Assembly (NCBI GenBank): GCA_019118925.1
Contig: DWYC01000006.1
Span: 1 to 45,591, forward strand
From: Candidatus Flavonifractor intestinipullorum
Lineage (GTDB): Bacteria; Bacillota; Clostridia; Oscillospirales; Oscillospiraceae
Direction: 5' to 3'
DNA length: 45,591 bases
Shown piece by piece: positions 31,417 to 40,150 of this stretch; the stretch's first letter is position 1; every line of letters begins with the position of its first letter. The translations under genes were made by a program, and so were the position numbers. The notes under the pieces are model-generated. The model was not told the origin of the DNA, searched no databases, and was given only the letters and a program-made list of their open reading frames with translations.

Positions 31417-32100
31417 TTGTTTCAGGGATTTTCCAACGCCACGGTGGACTTTCTGTGGGGCATCCGCTTCAACAACGAGCGCCCCTGGTTCGAGGCCCAC
31501 AAGGCCGAGTACCTCTCCCACCTCTACCAGCCCATGAAGGACCTCTCCCGGGAGGTCTACGACGCCTTTCAGGCCAAGTACGCCGTGCCCGGGCTGTGCT
31601 GCAAGGTCTCCCGCATCTACCGGGACGCCCGGCGGCTCCACGGCCGGGGGCCCTATAAAGACCACCTCTGGTGGTCCCTGGAGCGGCCGGGCGAGGAGCC
31701 CTTTTCCACCCGTCCGGTCTTCTGGTTCGAGCTCACGCCGGACGACTGGTCCTACGGTCTGGGCTACTATGCGGCCACGCCGCTCACCATGGCCAAATTC
31801 CGCGCCCGGCTGGACCGGGACCCCAGGACCTTCGAGGCGCTGGTCCGGCCCCTGGAGAAGCAGAGCGTATTTGCCCTCACCGGGGAGCGTTACAAGCGCC
31901 CCAAGGGCGAACCCGCCAGCGCCCGCCTCGCCCCCTGGTACAATTTGAAAAATTTCTCCCTCCAGTCGGTCCACGACCTGGGCGAGCCCCTCTGGTCCCA
32001 CGATCTGGTGGATTTGCTGCTGGAGGGCTTCGGTTTTCTCCTGCCCCTTTATCAGTATTTCGCCTCTCTGGACGCCGACCCCGCCCCCGCTCAGGGGTAG
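31417..32100 (+). CDS. DUF2461 family protein
   Basis: This 227-residue cytosolic protein matches the DUF2461 pattern. FLWGIRFNNERPWFEAHKAEY covers about residues 13-33. KVSRIYRDARRL and GPYKDHLWWSLERPG lie at about 63-91. WSYGLGYYAATP is further down. The family is conserved but has no assigned activity. The start is TTG at 31417, supported by AAGGAGGAA (31402-31410) with six bases between. Its 3' end overlaps the convergent deacetylase gene by 10 bases. Confidence 0.88.
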   Translation: MFQGFSNATVDFLWGIRFNNERPWFEAHKAEYLSHLYQPMKDLSREVYDAFQAKYAVPGLCCKVSRIYRDARRLHGRGPYKDHLWWSLERPGEEPFSTRPVFWFELTPDDWSYGLGYYAATPLTMAKFRARLDRDPRTFEALVRPLEKQSVFALTGERYKRPKGEPASARLAPWYNLKNFSLQSVHDLGEPLWSHDLVDLLLEGFGFLLPLYQYFASLDADPAPAQG

Positions 32101-32858
32101 GCGCAGCGGTAGCTCTTGCCCGGTTCGGGCTGGATGTGCCGCTGGGCCAAGAGCTCGTCCACGGTGACAAAATAAAACCCCCGCTGGTGGAGCTGGTCCA
32201 CTGCCAGGAGGGCGGCCTCCACCGAGGAGGGAAAAATATCGTGGAGGAGGAGGATATCCCCGTCCCGGGCGTGGGATACCAGGTGCCGGGCCACTTTTTG
32301 GGCGTCATCGGTGTCCCAGTCCTCCGGGTCCACCGACCAGAGGATGAGGGGGCTGCCCGCATTGGCCCGCACACCCGCGTCGATCTGGCCGTAGGGCGGG
32401 CGCAGGGCAAAGCCGTCATGGCCCAAAATCCCGGTGAGCAGACGGCGGGTGCGCCCCACCTGGGCGTCGAAGTCGGCCCGGTTCAGGCCGGTGAGGGCCA
32501 CATGGTCATAGGTGTGGATGCCGATCTGGTGGCCCTCCGCGTCCATCCGCTCCACCAGGTCCTCCATGCCGTTGGCCACCCGCCCTCCCACCAGGAAAAA
32601 GGTGGCCTTCACCCCCCGCTCCGCCAGGCCATCCAGCAGCGCGGTGGTGGTGGAGCGCCGGGGTCCGTCGTCAAAGGTGAGCGCCAGCAGTCCCCCCTGG
32701 GCGGGGGTGGGCGTGGGCGCGGCCTCCATCCCCTCCGGGAGAACTCCGTCCACTGGAAGCGCCGGCTCCGGCCCGCCCGTCGCCAGCGCCAACAGGCACA
32801 GCGCTCCCAGCCCCGCCAGTAGCCGTCTCCCCGCTCGTTTGCCCGCGCGCTTTCCCAT
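32091..32858 (-). CDS. Polysaccharide deacetylase (NodB homology domain)
   Basis: This 255-residue exported protein has a signal-anchor sequence at about residues 11-29 and a CE4 NodB domain from about 57. The motifs are TFDDGP (61-66, with catalytic base D63 and metal ligand D64), HTYDH (metal His pair), RPPYG and LLLHD. It would remove N-acetyl groups from peptidoglycan or another cell-surface polysaccharide. The gene order vanW, DUF2461, deacetylase and NlpC/P60 suggests an envelope cluster, although the strands differ. Confidence 0.92.
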   Translation of the reverse strand: MGKRAGKRAGRRLLAGLGALCLLALATGGPEPALPVDGVLPEGMEAAPTPTPAQGGLLALTFDDGPRRSTTTALLDGLAERGVKATFFLVGGRVANGMEDLVERMDAEGHQIGIHTYDHVALTGLNRADFDAQVGRTRRLLTGILGHDGFALRPPYGQIDAGVRANAGSPLILWSVDPEDWDTDDAQKVARHLVSHARDGDILLLHDIFPSSVEAALLAVDQLHQRGFYFVTVDELLAQRHIQPEPGKSYRCAYP

Positions 32859-32939
32859 GCCGCCGCCGCCTTTCCTTCGGAATCGGCCTTAGTATGGCGG
32901 CGGGAGCGCCCGTTTAGCCGGGAATGTCCCTTCCTTTTT

Positions 32940-33752
32940 TTACAAATAACGTCCCACTGCGGTGATCTGCTCCGCCAGGTCGGCCCGGTAGCCCGGCCCG
33001 GCCGGGTTCAGCGTGCTGCACACCACCGCTCCCGCCGAGCCGGAGGCGTGGACGTACCGCCCCTCCCCCAGGTAAAGGGCCATATGCCCCGGAAAGTAGA
33101 GCAGGTCCCCCGCCGCCAGCGCCTCCAGCGGCACCGGCCGGATGGGAAAGCCGGGCTGAATACGGGCGTCCCGGTAGATGACCACCCCGTGGACCAGATA
33201 ACTCAGGGAGGCCAGACCCGAGCAGTCGATCCCAAAGGCGGTCTTTCCTCCCCAGCGGTAGGGGCAGCCCAGAAAGTCCAGCGCGGAGCGGGCCACCGCT
33301 TCCCGCACCTGCGCCGTGGGCTCCGGCGGCCCGGCGGGGAGGGGCCGCAGGCTCCCGGCCGGGAGGAAGCCCTCCTCTCCCCCCGCCAGGCGCACCCGCC
33401 GCCAGGGTCCCTCCCCCTCCTCCGGCAGGAGGACCACCGCTCCCCGGGGGAGCACATATACGCTCCTCCCCCGGCCGGGCCGGCTCTGCACCGGGGCCAG
33501 CGCGGGCCAGACCAGGCCCAGCCGGCCCTCCCGCCACCGGGCCAGCCATCCCGGCGCGCACACCAGGCACTCCTCCGTCAGCCAGCCCTCATAGCGGTAA
33601 AAGGTCCGCACCCGGCGCCAGCGCCCCCGGCACTCCAATACCTCCACTTCCATCCCGGAGAGGACCTCATCCACCCACTCCGGAGGCGGCCCCGCCTGGG
33701 TGGGCGGCGCCTGGAGCAGCGGCGCCCGGGCCTGGGTAATCCGTGCATGCAT
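32940..33752 (-). CDS. NlpC/P60 endopeptidase with SH3-like domains (YkfC-like)
   Basis: This 270-residue cysteine peptidase has two SH3-like segments (about residues 20-70 and 88-138) and an NlpC/P60 domain. The catalytic Cys is C177 in GIDCSGL. H223 is in FPGHMALYLG and H235 in YVHASG. YRWGGKTAFGIDCSGL is typical of gamma-D-glutamyl-L-diamino acid endopeptidases such as YkfC. There is no signal peptide, so recycling of muropeptides in the cytosol is more likely than wall cleavage outside. GGAGGGAG precedes the ATG. Confidence 0.9.
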   Translation of the reverse strand: MHARITQARAPLLQAPPTQAGPPPEWVDEVLSGMEVEVLECRGRWRRVRTFYRYEGWLTEECLVCAPGWLARWREGRLGLVWPALAPVQSRPGRGRSVYVLPRGAVVLLPEEGEGPWRRVRLAGGEEGFLPAGSLRPLPAGPPEPTAQVREAVARSALDFLGCPYRWGGKTAFGIDCSGLASLSYLVHGVVIYRDARIQPGFPIRPVPLEALAAGDLLYFPGHMALYLGEGRYVHASGSAGAVVCSTLNPAGPGYRADLAEQITAVGRYL

Positions 33753-33851
33753 TGTGCAGCTCCCTCCTTTTCCAAACTTAAAATTAGGTATTTTTATGGG
33801 ACTATTCTTTTGTTACACTGAGTCCACAATCAGGAAGGGGGTACCATTTCC

Positions 33852-34859
33852 ATGGCCAGGAGCACCAATCAGAAATTGAAACTGCTCTTTCTGCGGCAGC
33901 TTCTTCTGGAGAAGAGCGATGAGGAGCACCCCATCTCCACCCAGGAGATTATTCAGGCCCTGGAGGCCCAGGGCATTCCCTGCGAGCGCAAGAGCATCTA
34001 CCGGGATATGGCCGCGCTGGAGGAGTTCGGCCTGGACGTCCACGGCTGCAAGGGCCGCCGGGCGGGCTGGTTTGTGGGGGAGCGGCGGTTCCAGCTCCCG
34101 GAGCTCAAGCTACTGGTGGACGCGGTGCAGTCCTGTAAATTCATCACCCGCCGGAAGAGCCGGGAGCTCATCCGGAAGCTGGAGTCCCTCGCCAGCGTAC
34201 ACCAGGCCCGGCAGCTCCACCGGCAGGTCTATGTGGCCGGCCGGCCCAAGACCCTCAACGAGACGGTCTATTACAGCATCGACCAGCTCCACGCCGCCAT
34301 CTCCGCGGCCCGGGCGGTGACCTTTCAATACTTCGACTACGACCTGAACAAGGCCCGGGTCTTTCGCCGGGGCGGGGCGCGGTACACCGTCTCCCCCTAC
34401 GGCCTGATCTGGGACAACGAGAATTATTATCTGGCCGGATATGACCACGACAAGGGCGAACTGCGCCACTACCGGGTAGACAAGATGGCCGAGCTCTCCG
34501 TCACCGCCCTTCCCCGCCAGGAGGAAGGCCGGTACGCCGGGCTGGATATGGGAGAATATGTGCAAAAGCACTTCGGTATGTTCTCCGGCCGGGAAGGACA
34601 GGTCCGCCTGCGCTGCGCCCGGCGGCTGGTGGGGGTGATTCTGGACCGGTTCGGCCTGGATGTCATCCTGGTCCCCGACGGGGAGGAGCACTTTACCGTC
34701 ACCGTCTCCGCCGTGGTGAGCACCCAATTTCTGGGCTGGCTCTTTGGCCTTGGCCCCGACGTGGAACTTCTCTCCCCCGACTGGGCGGTGGAGGAGTACC
34801 GCGCCCAGCTCTCCGGCGTGGCCCGCGCCTGCGGTCTGACCACCGCCCCAATCTCCTGA
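33852..34859 (+). CDS. WYL-domain transcriptional regulator
   Basis: This 335-residue protein has an N-terminal helix-turn-helix, with ISTQEIIQALEAQGIPCERKSIYRDMAALEE at about residues 28-58. The WYL domain is at about 145-215, with AVTFQYFDYD, YTVSPYGLIWDNENYYLAGYD and YRVDKM. A WCX-type tail follows. WYL domains bind ligands, often nucleic acids or nucleotides, and many control stress or defence genes. No defence gene is nearby, so its targets are unknown. The terminator is at 34880-34926. Confidence 0.92.
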   Translation: MARSTNQKLKLLFLRQLLLEKSDEEHPISTQEIIQALEAQGIPCERKSIYRDMAALEEFGLDVHGCKGRRAGWFVGERRFQLPELKLLVDAVQSCKFITRRKSRELIRKLESLASVHQARQLHRQVYVAGRPKTLNETVYYSIDQLHAAISAARAVTFQYFDYDLNKARVFRRGGARYTVSPYGLIWDNENYYLAGYDHDKGELRHYRVDKMAELSVTALPRQEEGRYAGLDMGEYVQKHFGMFSGREGQVRLRCARRLVGVILDRFGLDVILVPDGEEHFTVTVSAVVSTQFLGWLFGLGPDVELLSPDWAVEEYRAQLSGVARACGLTTAPIS

Positions 34860-34879
34860 ATATTCCCGGATAAAACGCG

Positions 34880-34926
34880 CCCGGACGGCTCCAGTCTCTC
34901 CGACTGGACGGCTGTCCGGGTTTTTT
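34880..34926 (+). terminator. Terminator of the WYL regulator gene
   Basis: The outer stem CCCGGAC/GTCCGGG (34880-34886 and 34914-34920) and the inner stem CCAGTC/GACTGG are followed by TTTTTT. It isolates the WYL gene from the phosphate operon. Confidence 0.88.
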
Positions 34927-34959
34927 GTCGAACCCGGTTGAAGTTGCACGAAGGCAAAC

Positions 34960-35015
34960 TTTACATATCCTTTACAAAGCGCTGCGAGACGCCTTTACAA
35001 AAACTCGGCTATACT
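34960..35015 (+). promoter_or_regulatory. Pho-box promoter of the pst operon
   Basis: TTTACA occurs at 34960-34965, 34971-34976 and 34994-34999. The first two are 11 bp apart and the third lies about two turns further. This matches the tandem TT(A/C/T)A(C/T)A repeats with about 5-bp spacers bound by PhoP in Bacillus. TATACT (35010-35015) can serve as the -10 box, and there is no good -35, as expected for an activated promoter. Confidence 0.7.
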
Positions 35016-35081
35016 AAGTCCAGTTCCGGAGAGCGGAACAAGTTTGCTGTGAAAACTACAATGAAATGGAGACTGAACAAC

Positions 35082-35975
35082 ATGAAACGAATCTCTGCGC
35101 TTCTTCTGGGCGGCGCCCTGTGCCTGGGCCTTCTGGCCGGCTGCGGCGGCGGCACGACGACTCCCAGCACCGCCCCCTCCGATACCGGTTCCACTGAGAG
35201 CACCACCCCCTCCGATACCGGTTCCGCCAACACCGAGCTGACCGGCACCGTCAACACCGACGGCTCCACCTCCATGGAGAGCGTTATCCTGGCTCTGAGC
35301 GAGGCGTTTAACGAGATGTACCCCGACGTGGTCATCAACTACTCCGGCACCGGTTCCGGTTCCGGCATTGAGAACGCCACCAACGGCACCGTGGACATCG
35401 GCCTCTCCTCCCGCGCCCTGAGCGACGAGGAGACCGCCGCCGGCGCCGTCTCCCATGTGGTGGCCCTGGACGGCGTGGCCATCGTGGTCAACACCAGCAA
35501 CAGCGTCTCCGACCTGACCGTGGATCAGATCGCCCAGATCTTCACCGGCGAGATCACCAACTGGTCCGAGCTGGGCGGCGAGGATCAGGAGATCGCCGTG
35601 TTCGGCCGCGAGGCCGGTTCCGGCACCCGCGGCGCCTTTGAGGAGATCGTGGGCGTGGAGGATGCCTGCAAGTACACCAACGAGTACTCCTCCACCGGCG
35701 ACGTGATCGGCAACGTGGCCTCCAACCCCGGCGCCATCGGCTATGCCTCCCTGTCTGCTGTGGACGACAGCGTGAAGGCCCTGAGCGTGGGCGGCGTGGA
35801 GTGCTCCGAGGCCACCGTTCTCGACGGCTCTTACGCCATCCAGCGTCCCTTCGTCATGATCACCAAGGAGGGCGCCGAGCTCTCCGAGGCCACCCAGGCC
35901 TTCCTGGACTACGCCATGAGCGCGGATGCCGCCTCCGTGATCGAGCTGGCCGGCGCCGTCTCCCCCAACGCCTAA
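35082..35975 (+). CDS. pstS: Phosphate ABC transporter substrate-binding lipoprotein PstS
   Basis: This 297-residue lipoprotein captures phosphate outside the membrane. The lipobox LLAGC follows a short signal peptide and a Thr/Ser/Pro-rich linker. Phosphate-site segments include GSTSMES, NYSGTGSGSGIENATNG, DIGLSSR and GREAGSGTRGAFEE. I chose the ATG at 35082, with TGGAGAC upstream, since it gives a normal signal peptide. An in-frame ATG at 35061 has no ribosome site. It is the first gene of the pst-pho operon. Confidence 0.95.
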   Translation: MKRISALLLGGALCLGLLAGCGGGTTTPSTAPSDTGSTESTTPSDTGSANTELTGTVNTDGSTSMESVILALSEAFNEMYPDVVINYSGTGSGSGIENATNGTVDIGLSSRALSDEETAAGAVSHVVALDGVAIVVNTSNSVSDLTVDQIAQIFTGEITNWSELGGEDQEIAVFGREAGSGTRGAFEEIVGVEDACKYTNEYSSTGDVIGNVASNPGAIGYASLSAVDDSVKALSVGGVECSEATVLDGSYAIQRPFVMITKEGAELSEATQAFLDYAMSADAASVIELAGAVSPNA

Positions 35976-36000
35976 GTTCCTCTCTCCCATAGAAATCCTG

Positions 36001-36035
36001 CAAAGCAAGTCCCCGGCCCCCGGGGACTTGCTTTG
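36001..36035 (+). other. Intercistronic hairpin between pstS and pstC
   Basis: A perfect 16-bp stem (36001-36016 and 36020-36035) with a three-base loop lies 25 bases after the pstS stop and has no T-tract. It could stabilise the pstS mRNA end or reduce read-through, so that PstS is made in excess over the membrane subunits. Confidence 0.7.
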
Positions 36036-36091
36036 AGCTGTGTGTTCATCCTTACTGGAGCGCCCGACCGGCGCATGGAGGTTTTTCCGCT

Positions 36092-37009
36092 ATGAAAACA
36101 ACGCAACCGGACACGGCCAGCAGCGCAAAGCGCTTTACCCCCAAAGAGGCCATGGAGTGGATCATGAAGATCATCTTCCTGGTCTGCGGCTTCATCGCCA
36201 TCGCCTTCGTGCTGCTGATCACCGTCTATCTGATCCTCTCCGGCCTGCCCGCCATCCGGGAAGTGGGTCTGGTGGACTTCCTCTTCGGAACCCGCTGGGC
36301 CTCTACCAACGACACGGACCCCGCCTTCGGTATCCTGCCCTTCATCCTCACCTCCATCTACGGCACCGCCGGAGCCATTCTCATCGGCGTGCCCATCGGT
36401 TTTTTGATGGCGGTCTTTCTGGCCAAGGTGGCGCCGCCCAAGGTGGCCTCGGTCATCCGTCCGGTGGTGGACCTGCTGGCGGGAATCCCCTCGGTTGTGT
36501 ACGGCCTGGTGGGTATGATGGTCCTCCTCCCCGCCATCCGGGAGTTCTTTGATCTTCCCGCCGGCGACAGCCTGCTGGCCGCCATCATCGTCCTGGCCAT
36601 CATGATTCTCCCCTCCATCATCTCGGTGTCCGAGACGGCCCTCCAGGCGGTGCCCAAGGAGTACGAGGAAGCCAGCCTGGCGCTGGGCGCCACCGAGCTG
36701 GAGACCTACTTCCGGGTCTCCGCCCCCGCCGCCAAGAGCGGCATTGCCGCGGCCGTGGTGCTGGGCGTGGGCCGCGCCATCGGCGAGGCCATGGCCATCC
36801 TGATGGTGGCCGGCAACGTGGCCAATATGCCCTCCCTCCTCCGCAGCGTCAAGTTCCTCACCACCGCCATCGCCAGCGAGATGAGCTACGCCGCGGTGGG
36901 CTCTCTGCAGCGCAACGCCCTTTACTCCATTGGCCTTGTGCTCTTCCTCTTCATTATGTGCATCAATGTTATCCTGAACGTATTCCTCAAGCGGGACAAG
37001 GAGGGTTAA
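36092..37009 (+). CDS. pstC: Phosphate ABC transporter permease PstC
   Basis: This 305-residue permease has six predicted membrane segments, the first at about residues 26-50. The EAA-type loop reads EYEEASLALGATELETYFRVSAPAAKSGI at about 190-218. PVVDLLAGIPSVVYGLVG is the conserved pst motif. It pairs with PstA to form the channel of the phosphate importer. The next gene begins 3 bases after its stop. Confidence 0.96.
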   Translation: MKTTQPDTASSAKRFTPKEAMEWIMKIIFLVCGFIAIAFVLLITVYLILSGLPAIREVGLVDFLFGTRWASTNDTDPAFGILPFILTSIYGTAGAILIGVPIGFLMAVFLAKVAPPKVASVIRPVVDLLAGIPSVVYGLVGMMVLLPAIREFFDLPAGDSLLAAIIVLAIMILPSIISVSETALQAVPKEYEEASLALGATELETYFRVSAPAAKSGIAAAVVLGVGRAIGEAMAILMVAGNVANMPSLLRSVKFLTTAIASEMSYAAVGSLQRNALYSIGLVLFLFIMCINVILNVFLKRDKEG

Positions 37010-37012
37010 GCC

Positions 37013-37918
37013 ATGACCAATGCGATTTCTTCCGACTCCATTCCGGTCGAGCGCGCCAAACCCCAGGGTCTCAGCGCCAGCCGCCGGGTCTATAACGGGA
37101 CCATGCGGGTTCTGCTCTACTTCTCGGCGGCCGTCACCTGTCTGCTGCTGCTCTTTTTGATCGGGTATATCCTCTATCGGGGCCTGCCCGGTGTAAACCT
37201 GGAATTTCTCACCACCCAAGAGAGTATCCTCCGGGGGACCAGCGGAATTCTGCCCGCCATCCAGAACACCATTTACGTCATCATCGCCACGCTGATCATC
37301 GTCCTCCCCCTGGGCGTGGGCGCGGCCATCTACCTGACCGAATACGCCACCAACCACAAGCTGGTCGCCGCCATCGAGTTCGCCACCGAGACGCTGGCCG
37401 GTATCCCCTCCATCCTGTACGCCCTGGTGGGCATGCTGGTCTTTGGTCAGGTGCTGGGGCTGGGCCGCACGCTGCTGGCCGGCTCCCTGACGCTGGTCAT
37501 CATGACCCTCCCCACCATCATCCGCACCACCCAGGAGTCCCTCAAGACCGTGCCCCAGAGCTACCGGGAGGGCGCGCTGGGCCTGGGCGCGGGCAAGTGG
37601 CACATGATCCGCACCATCGTCCTGCCCAGCTCGGTGGACGGCATCGTCACGGGGTGTATTCTGGCCATCGGGCGCATCGTGGGCGAGTCGGCCGTGCTGA
37701 TGTTTACCGCCGGCATGAGCACCTCGCTGCAGAACTTCTTCAGCCCCGGCGGTCTGACCGACAGCTCGGGCGCCACGCTGACGGTGGCTCTGTACGTCTA
37801 CGCCAAGGAGCGGGCCGACTTCGATATGGCCTTCTCGGTGGCCGTGGTGCTACTGGTCATTACGCTGGTCATCAACCTGGCCGCCAAGCTGGTTGGCAAG
37901 CGGCTGAGAAAGAAATAA
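37013..37918 (+). CDS. pstA: Phosphate ABC transporter permease PstA
   Basis: This 301-residue permease has six membrane segments, the first at about residues 36-58. The EAA loop reads [29 protein letters not shown] at about 183-211. [15 protein letters not shown] matches the pst motif seen in PstC. It forms a heterodimer with PstC. Confidence 0.96.
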   Translation: MTNAISSDSIPVERAKPQGLSASRRVYNGTMRVLLYFSAAVTCLLLLFLIGYILYRGLPGVNLEFLTTQESILRGTSGILPAIQNTIYVIIATLIIVLPLGVGAAIYLTEYATNHKLVAAIEFATETLAGIPSILYALVGMLVFGQVLGLGRTLLAGSLTLVIMTLPTIIRTTQESLKTVPQSYREGALGLGAGKWHMIRTIVLPSSVDGIVTGCILAIGRIVGESAVLMFTAGMSTSLQNFFSPGGLTDSSGATLTVALYVYAKERADFDMAFSVAVVLLVITLVINLAAKLVGKRLRKK

Positions 37919-37929
37919 GGGTGAATCAT

Positions 37930-38697
37930 ATGAACGAGCACGAGAATACCATCCTCAAGGCCGAAAATCTGGACCTGTTCTACGGGGAAAATCACGCCCT
38001 GAAGGGCATCAATATGGACATTCCCGAGCGGCATATCACCGCTCTCATCGGCCCCTCCGGCTGCGGCAAATCCACGTTCCTGCGCAGCATCAACCGCATG
38101 AACGACCTCATCCCCTCGGTGCGCATCACCGGTTCCCTCCAGTACCGCGGGCAGGACATTTACGCCCCCAGCCTGGATGTGACCTGGCTGCGCAAGCAGA
38201 TCGGCATGGTCTTTCAGAAGGCCAACCCCTTCCCCATGTCCATTTACGACAACATCGCCTACGGTCCCCGGACCCACGGCATCCGCAACAAGAGCCAGCT
38301 GGACGACATTGTGGAGGAGTCCCTGCGGGGCGCGGCCATCTGGGACGAGGTGAAGGACCGCCTGAAGAAGTCGGCGCTGGGCCTCTCCGGCGGCCAGCAG
38401 CAGCGGCTGTGCATCGCCCGGGCTCTGGCGGTCAAGCCCGACGTCCTCCTGATGGACGAGGCCACCTCCGCCCTGGACCCCATCTCTACCTCCAAAATTG
38501 AGGAGCTTGCGGTGGAGCTGAAAAAGGATTACACTATCATCATGGTCACCCACAACATGCAGCAGGCCACCCGCGTCTCCGACAAGTGCGCCTTCTTCCT
38601 GCTGGGTGAGCTCATTGAGTTCGGCGACACCACCCAGCTCTTCTCCATGCCCCGGGACAAGCGCACGGAGGACTATATCACCGGCCGTTTCGGTTAA
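37930..38697 (+). CDS. pstB: Phosphate ABC transporter ATP-binding protein PstB
   Basis: This 255-residue ATPase has Walker A GPSGCGKS at 41-48, the Q-loop [10 protein letters not shown], the signature LSGGQQQR, Walker [13 protein letters not shown] and the switch His in MVTHNMQQ. The ATG at 37930 follows AGGGTGA with six bases between. A GTG at 37921 in the same frame overlaps that ribosome site and is less likely. Confidence 0.97.
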   Translation: MNEHENTILKAENLDLFYGENHALKGINMDIPERHITALIGPSGCGKSTFLRSINRMNDLIPSVRITGSLQYRGQDIYAPSLDVTWLRKQIGMVFQKANPFPMSIYDNIAYGPRTHGIRNKSQLDDIVEESLRGAAIWDEVKDRLKKSALGLSGGQQQRLCIARALAVKPDVLLMDEATSALDPISTSKIEELAVELKKDYTIIMVTHNMQQATRVSDKCAFFLLGELIEFGDTTQLFSMPRDKRTEDYITGRFG

Positions 38698-38710
38698 CTC
38701 ACCCAATTGG

Positions 38711-38748
38711 GGCGCCCTTTCCATTTGTCCGGAAGCGGGCGCCTTTCT
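38711..38748 (+). other. Attenuator-like hairpin between pstB and phoU
   Basis: The stem GGCGCCC/GGGCGCC (38711-38717 and 38737-38743) with the inner pairs TTCC/GGAA is followed by TTTCTCC. The short T-tract suggests partial termination before phoU-phoP-phoR. Confidence 0.55.
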
Positions 38749-38795
38749 CCTACAAGCGAAGTTCTATTTTCTGGATGAAACAGGAGGGTATTCCT

Positions 38796-39449
38796 ATGCG
38801 TAAAACCTTTGATGCCGAGCTCCACGAGCTGGGCGCCGAGATGATCGATATGGCGGCCGCCGCCGAAGACGCCATCGACCTGGTCACCGCCTCCCTCACC
38901 TCCCCCGACCGGCGCCAGGCCCGCCAGGCGCTGGACCTGACGCGCAGCATGGACCAGATGGAGCGCGACATTGAAAACCGCTGCCTGCGCCTGCTGCTCC
39001 AGCAGCAGCCGGTGGCCCGGGACCTGCGCACCATCTCGGCGGCGCTGAAGATGGTCACCGATCTGGAGCGCATCGGCGACCAGTGCGCCAATATCGCCGA
39101 GATCTCCATGCTTCTGGCCCAAAATCCCACCCACAGCGGCGATATGAGCAACATCCGCACCATGAGCCAGAAGGCCGGCTACATGGTCAAGCGGGCGATC
39201 TTCGCCTACGTCAACCGGGACGCCGACGCCGCCAATGAGGTCGTGGGCCTGGACGACGAGGTGGATGAGCTCTTCCTCAAAGAGAAGTCGGAGCTGGTGG
39301 ACCTCATCCTCAACAACCGGGAGGCCGCCGACCAGGCCATCGACCAGATCATCATCGCCAAGTATCTGGAGCGCATCTCCGACCACGCGGTCAACATCGC
39401 CCAGTGGGCCATCTACTGCGTCACCGGTACGCTTCCCACGCCCGCGTAA
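38796..39449 (+). CDS. phoU: Phosphate signalling protein PhoU
   Basis: This 217-residue all-helical protein has two PhoU repeats. The metal-binding motifs are visible as ALKMVTDLERIGDQCANIAE (about residues 82-101) and AKYLERISDHAVNIAQW (about 191-207). PhoU couples the state of the Pst transporter to PhoR. The ATG at 38796 follows GGAGGG. Confidence 0.96.
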   Translation: MRKTFDAELHELGAEMIDMAAAAEDAIDLVTASLTSPDRRQARQALDLTRSMDQMERDIENRCLRLLLQQQPVARDLRTISAALKMVTDLERIGDQCANIAEISMLLAQNPTHSGDMSNIRTMSQKAGYMVKRAIFAYVNRDADAANEVVGLDDEVDELFLKEKSELVDLILNNREAADQAIDQIIIAKYLERISDHAVNIAQWAIYCVTGTLPTPA

Positions 39450-39465
39450 AGAAGGAGGAACCTCC

Positions 39466-40134
39466 ATGCCCAACTCCATTGTCGTTGTCGAGGATGACAG
39501 CAGTATCCGCGAAATGCTCCGCTATTATTTTCAGTCCACCGGGTATGAGGTCCGGGCTTATGAGTCGGGAGAGGACTTCTTCGCCGCGGAGGAGAGCCTC
39601 TCCCCGCCGGTGATCTATCTGCTGGACATCATGCTGCCCGGTATGGACGGACTGGAAGTGCTGCGCCGCCTGCGCGGCGGGCGGGAGACGGCGGAAATTC
39701 CGGTCATCATGCTCACCGCCCGCACCGCCGAAATGGACCGGGTCGCCGGCCTTGAGAGCGGCGCGGACGACTACGTCGTCAAGCCCTTCGGCCTGATGGA
39801 GCTCCAGGCCCGCATCAAGGCGGTCCTCCGCCGGACCCGGCGGCAGGAGAATGGGGTGCTGCGCTGCGGCGAGCTGGAGGTGGACCCCGCGGCCCGCACC
39901 GTCCGCCGGGGCGGCGAGCCGGTCGAGCTCACCTACAAGGAATTCGAGCTGCTGCGCCTGCTGGTCTCCCGGCGGGGATCGGTCCTCACCCGGGATGAGA
40001 TTCTCCACGCCGTCTGGGACTACGATTTCACCGGGGAAACCCGCACGGTAGATATGCACATCAAATCCCTGCGCCAGAAGCTGGGGGACGGGTTTATCTC
40101 CACCGTCCGGGGCGTGGGGTACAAGATCGACTGA
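39466..40134 (+). CDS. phoP: Phosphate regulon response regulator (PhoP/PhoB type)
   Basis: This 222-residue OmpR-family regulator has an acidic pocket at D10-D11, the phospho-acceptor D54 (YLLDIMLPG), T/A switch residues near TAR, and K106 (VVKPFG). The winged-helix domain covers about 128-222 and ends VDMHIKSLRQKLG...VRGVGYKID. It is encoded 16 bases after phoU and next to the sensor kinase. Phosphorylated protein is expected to bind the repeats at 34960-34999. The name PhoP follows Bacillota usage. Confidence 0.93.
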   Translation: MPNSIVVVEDDSSIREMLRYYFQSTGYEVRAYESGEDFFAAEESLSPPVIYLLDIMLPGMDGLEVLRRLRGGRETAEIPVIMLTARTAEMDRVAGLESGADDYVVKPFGLMELQARIKAVLRRTRRQENGVLRCGELEVDPAARTVRRGGEPVELTYKEFELLRLLVSRRGSVLTRDEILHAVWDYDFTGETRTVDMHIKSLRQKLGDGFISTVRGVGYKID

Positions 40135-40150
40135 GGAGCGTACGCCTGCC

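Noticed and set aside
29410-32001. A long minus-strand open frame opposite the VanW and DUF2461 genes
   Set aside because: It spans two clear plus-strand genes and the hairpin between them, has low-complexity Gly/Arg/Val composition and no ribosome site.
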